Of a stretch of 64,000 nucleotides of DNA, positions 62,268 through 64,000 are shown piece after piece; position 1 is the stretch's first letter; every line of letters begins with the position of its first letter. The DNA lies in assembly GCF_004028635.1 (NCBI RefSeq), contig NZ_RQJW01000004.1:372001-436000 (forward strand), written 5' to 3'. Below the pieces are notes generated by a model. It did not search any database. It was not told where the DNA came from and saw nothing but the letters and a program-made list of their open reading frames with translations. The DNA is from Streptomyces cyaneus (GTDB lineage Bacteria > Actinomycetota > Actinomycetes > Streptomycetales > Streptomycetaceae). The translations under genes were made by a program, and so were the position numbers.

Positions 62268-62401
62268 GCGCGCGCGTGTACACACTCCCGGATCCGGTTC
62301 AACCTCTTGACGGGAGGCAACCCGAACGGCTCAGCTTAGAGTTCACTAGTTGGACACGTAACGGGGCCTCGTCGAAGCGGTCCCGCGCGCAGGAGGTCGT
62401 C

Positions 62402-63601
62402 GTGGAGACTCCGGGGTCGCAGTCGTCGCTGCACCGAGCCAACCTGGAGCGGGTCGTACGGGCCGTCCGGCTGGCCGGATCCCTCACCCAGGCGGAGATC
62501 GCGAGGACGACGGGTCTGTCCGCGGCGACGGTCTCCAATATCGTCCGGGAACTCAAGGATGGCGGAACGGTCGAGGTCACGCCCACCTCGGCGGGTGGCC
62601 GCCGGGCCCGCAGCGTCTCCCTGAGCGGAGACGCCGGGATCGTCATAGGGGTCGACTTCGGCCATACGCACTTGCGCGTGGCGGTCGGGAACCTCGCCCA
62701 CCAGGTGCTGGCCGAGGAGTCCGAGCCGCTGGATGTGGACGCTTCCTCGACACAAGGGTTCGACCGGGCCGAGCAGCTGGTCAACCGGCTGATCGCGGCG
62801 ACCGGCGTCGACCGCTCCAAGATCGCCGGGGTCGGCCTCGGTGTGCCCGGCCCGATCGACGTCGAGTCCGGCACCCTCGGCTCGACCGCCATCCTGCCGG
62901 GCTGGACCGGCACCAAGCCCGCCGAGGAGCTGCGCGGCCGGCTCGGCGTGCCCGTGCACGTGGACAACGACGCCAACCTCGGTGCCCTGGGCGAGCTGGT
63001 CTGGGGCAGCGGGCGGGGCGTGCGGGACCTGGCGTACATCAAGGTCGCCAGCGGTGTGGGCGCCGGTCTGGTCATCGACGGCAAGATCTACCGGGGCCCG
63101 GGTGGCACAGCGGGAGAAATCGGTCATATTACTCTTGATGAGTCCGGCCCGGTCTGCCGCTGTGGAAACCGGGGCTGCCTGGAGACCTTCGCGGCCGCGC
63201 GCTATGTGCTGCCGCTCCTCCAGTCCAGTCACGGCACGGATCTGACCATGGAGGGTGTCGTACGGCTGGCCAGGGACGGAGACCCGGGCTGCCGTCGGGT
63301 GATCGCCGACGTCGGCCGCCATATCGGCAGTGGAGTCGCGAACCTCTGCAATCTCCTGAACCCGAGCCGCGTGGTCCTGGGCGGTGATCTCGCCGAGGCC
63401 GGTGAGCTGGTGCTCGGGCCGATCCGGGAGTCCGTCGGCCGCTACGCCATCCCCAGCGCGGCGCGCCAACTGTCCGTTCTCCCCGGGGCACTTGGCGGTC
63501 GTGCGGAGGTGCTCGGAGCACTCGCTCTCGCGCTCAGTGAGATGGGTGATTCAACCCTTTTGGACAGCACGCTGCATGCGGCCGCGCCTGCCTTCACTTA
63601 G
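62402..63601 (+). CDS. rok7B7: ROK-family transcriptional regulator Rok7B7
   Basis: A 399-aa ROK-family regulator. The N-terminal winged helix (LTQAEIARTTGLSAATVSNIVRELKDGG, about residues 25-55) is followed by a sugar-kinase-like ROK domain with GVDFGHTHLRVAVG and the zinc motif CRCGNRGCLETF. In S. coelicolor Rok7B7 affects carbon catabolite repression, antibiotic production and the adjacent xylFGH operon. GTG 62402 behind AGGAGG gives the known METPGSQSSLHRANLE start; an in-frame ATG at 62276 would add 42 unconserved residues. It lies between ngcEFG and xylF, both sugar importers. Confidence 0.92.
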   Translation: METPGSQSSLHRANLERVVRAVRLAGSLTQAEIARTTGLSAATVSNIVRELKDGGTVEVTPTSAGGRRARSVSLSGDAGIVIGVDFGHTHLRVAVGNLAHQVLAEESEPLDVDASSTQGFDRAEQLVNRLIAATGVDRSKIAGVGLGVPGPIDVESGTLGSTAILPGWTGTKPAEELRGRLGVPVHVDNDANLGALGELVWGSGRGVRDLAYIKVASGVGAGLVIDGKIYRGPGGTAGEIGHITLDESGPVCRCGNRGCLETFAAARYVLPLLQSSHGTDLTMEGVVRLARDGDPGCRRVIADVGRHIGSGVANLCNLLNPSRVVLGGDLAEAGELVLGPIRESVGRYAIPSAARQLSVLPGALGGRAEVLGALALALSEMGDSTLLDSTLHAAAPAFT

Positions 63602-63722
63602 AGAACGGATGGCACCGTTGCCATCTCGTTAAGGATTTACTTCTTGACGTCGCACGTGTGGCCGAGTTGACTTCCAGCCACCTCGGCCGCAACGTCGCGG
63701 CCTCGTCAGGGAGGTTTCTGAA

Positions 63723-64000
63723 GTGAACACGCGTATGCGTCGTGCCGCCGTTGCCGTTGCCGCTGGTGCGATGGCCATCTCGCTGGCTGCCTGTGGCAGC
63801 GCCGAGGAAGCGGGCGGGGACAACGACTCCACCGCCACCGCAAAGGGCGACAACATCAAGGTCGGTCTCCTGCTCCCGGAGAACAAGACCGCGCGTTACG
63901 AGAAGTTCGACCGCCCCTTGATCGAGAAGAAGGTCAAGGAGCTCACGAACGACAAGGCGGAGTTCCTCTACAACAACGCCAAGCAGGACGCCAACCTTCA
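63723..64000 (+). CDS. xylF: Xylose ABC transporter substrate-binding lipoprotein (partial, runs off the window)
   Basis: The first 92 codons are present. A signal peptide (AAVAVAAGAMAISLAACGS) has lipobox LAAC. The mature start IKVGLLLPENKTARYEKFDRPLIEKKV is typical of a periplasmic-binding-protein type I sugar-binding lipoprotein such as XylF. GTG 63723 follows GGGAGG with 8-nt spacing. It is placed directly after rok7B7, as xylFGH is in S. coelicolor. A candidate -35 hexamer TTGACG is at 63644-63649. Confidence 0.85.
   Translation, partial: MNTRMRRAAVAVAAGAMAISLAACGSAEEAGGDNDSTATAKGDNIKVGLLLPENKTARYEKFDRPLIEKKVKELTNDKAEFLYNNAKQDANL

Noticed and set aside
62307..62342. TTGACG plus TTAGAG/TAGAGT as a promoter for rok7B7
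   Set aside because: The spacing to any -10-like hexamer is too long (23 bp or more); evidence too weak to list.

Overview
The window is high-GC actinobacterial chromosome, almost certainly Streptomyces: dense GC-rich genes, GTG/TTG starts, GTGA/ATGA stop-start overlaps, rare TTA codons, and Streptomyces-type families (DUF5999, DUF6299, XRE-MurA fusion, ngcEFG, rok7B7, xylF). The order XRE-MurA / acnA ... ngcEFG / rok7B7 / xylF resembles, from memory, the S. coelicolor region around SCO5998-SCO6009. I infer that the rest of the window is variable material set into a conserved backbone.

Layout. 0-4.6 kb: end of a probable Hen1 gene, the RNA-repair enzyme Pnkp, and a minus-strand pair (SPFH protein plus NAD kinase-like protein). 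4.7-7.5 kb: arginine deiminase, ornithine carbamoyltransferase and a small GHKL ATPase. 7.5-15.6 kb: an aromatic-CoA catabolic locus (enoyl-CoA hydratase, fused flavin monooxygenase/OYE reductase, PaaX-type regulator, acyl-CoA ligase, acyl-CoA dehydrogenase, RidA). Two promoters there share the operator-like palindrome TGACGACAGTCA at the same distance from a GATA box. The dehydrogenase carries a collagen-like Gly-X-Y insertion.

17.4-29.4 kb holds the most interesting locus: a compact PKS-NRPS operon with the layout ACP-KS-AT-AT-ACP-C / A-PCP / free-standing ketosynthase / P450 / MbtH / formyltransferase-like protein. The first five genes match, in order and architecture, salA-salE of salinosporamide (and the cinnabaramide cluster), which make gamma-lactam-beta-lactone proteasome inhibitors. 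The free-standing ketosynthase has Cys180, but its first catalytic His is Asn. Four in-frame TTA codons suggest bldA control. I see no thioesterase, precursor genes, transporter, regulator or proteasome resistance gene. A perfect 18-bp hairpin ends the operon, followed by a scar made of two truncated glycosidase genes.

30.4-41.2 kb: XRE-MurA, small genes, argG and acnA (with ARG-box, TamR-like and iron-box candidates), then decayed genes (TnpB, histidine kinase), and an MFS/GntR pair. 41.2-58.5 kb: plant-polymer genes: a CBM2 LPMO behind an exact CebR box, a GT4 pair flanked by duplicated hairpins, an acetylxylan-esterase-like enzyme, an Lpl/Ytc-type ABC importer lacking its ATPase, DUF624, GH42, GH67 alpha-glucuronidase and secreted GH92. 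This looks like import and intracellular breakdown of acetylated glucurono-xylo-oligosaccharides. 58.8-64 kb: ngcEFG (chitobiose/GlcNAc import, dre-like site upstream), rok7B7, and the start of xylF, which runs off the window.

I found no rRNA, tRNA, CRISPR array, prophage or complete insertion sequence.
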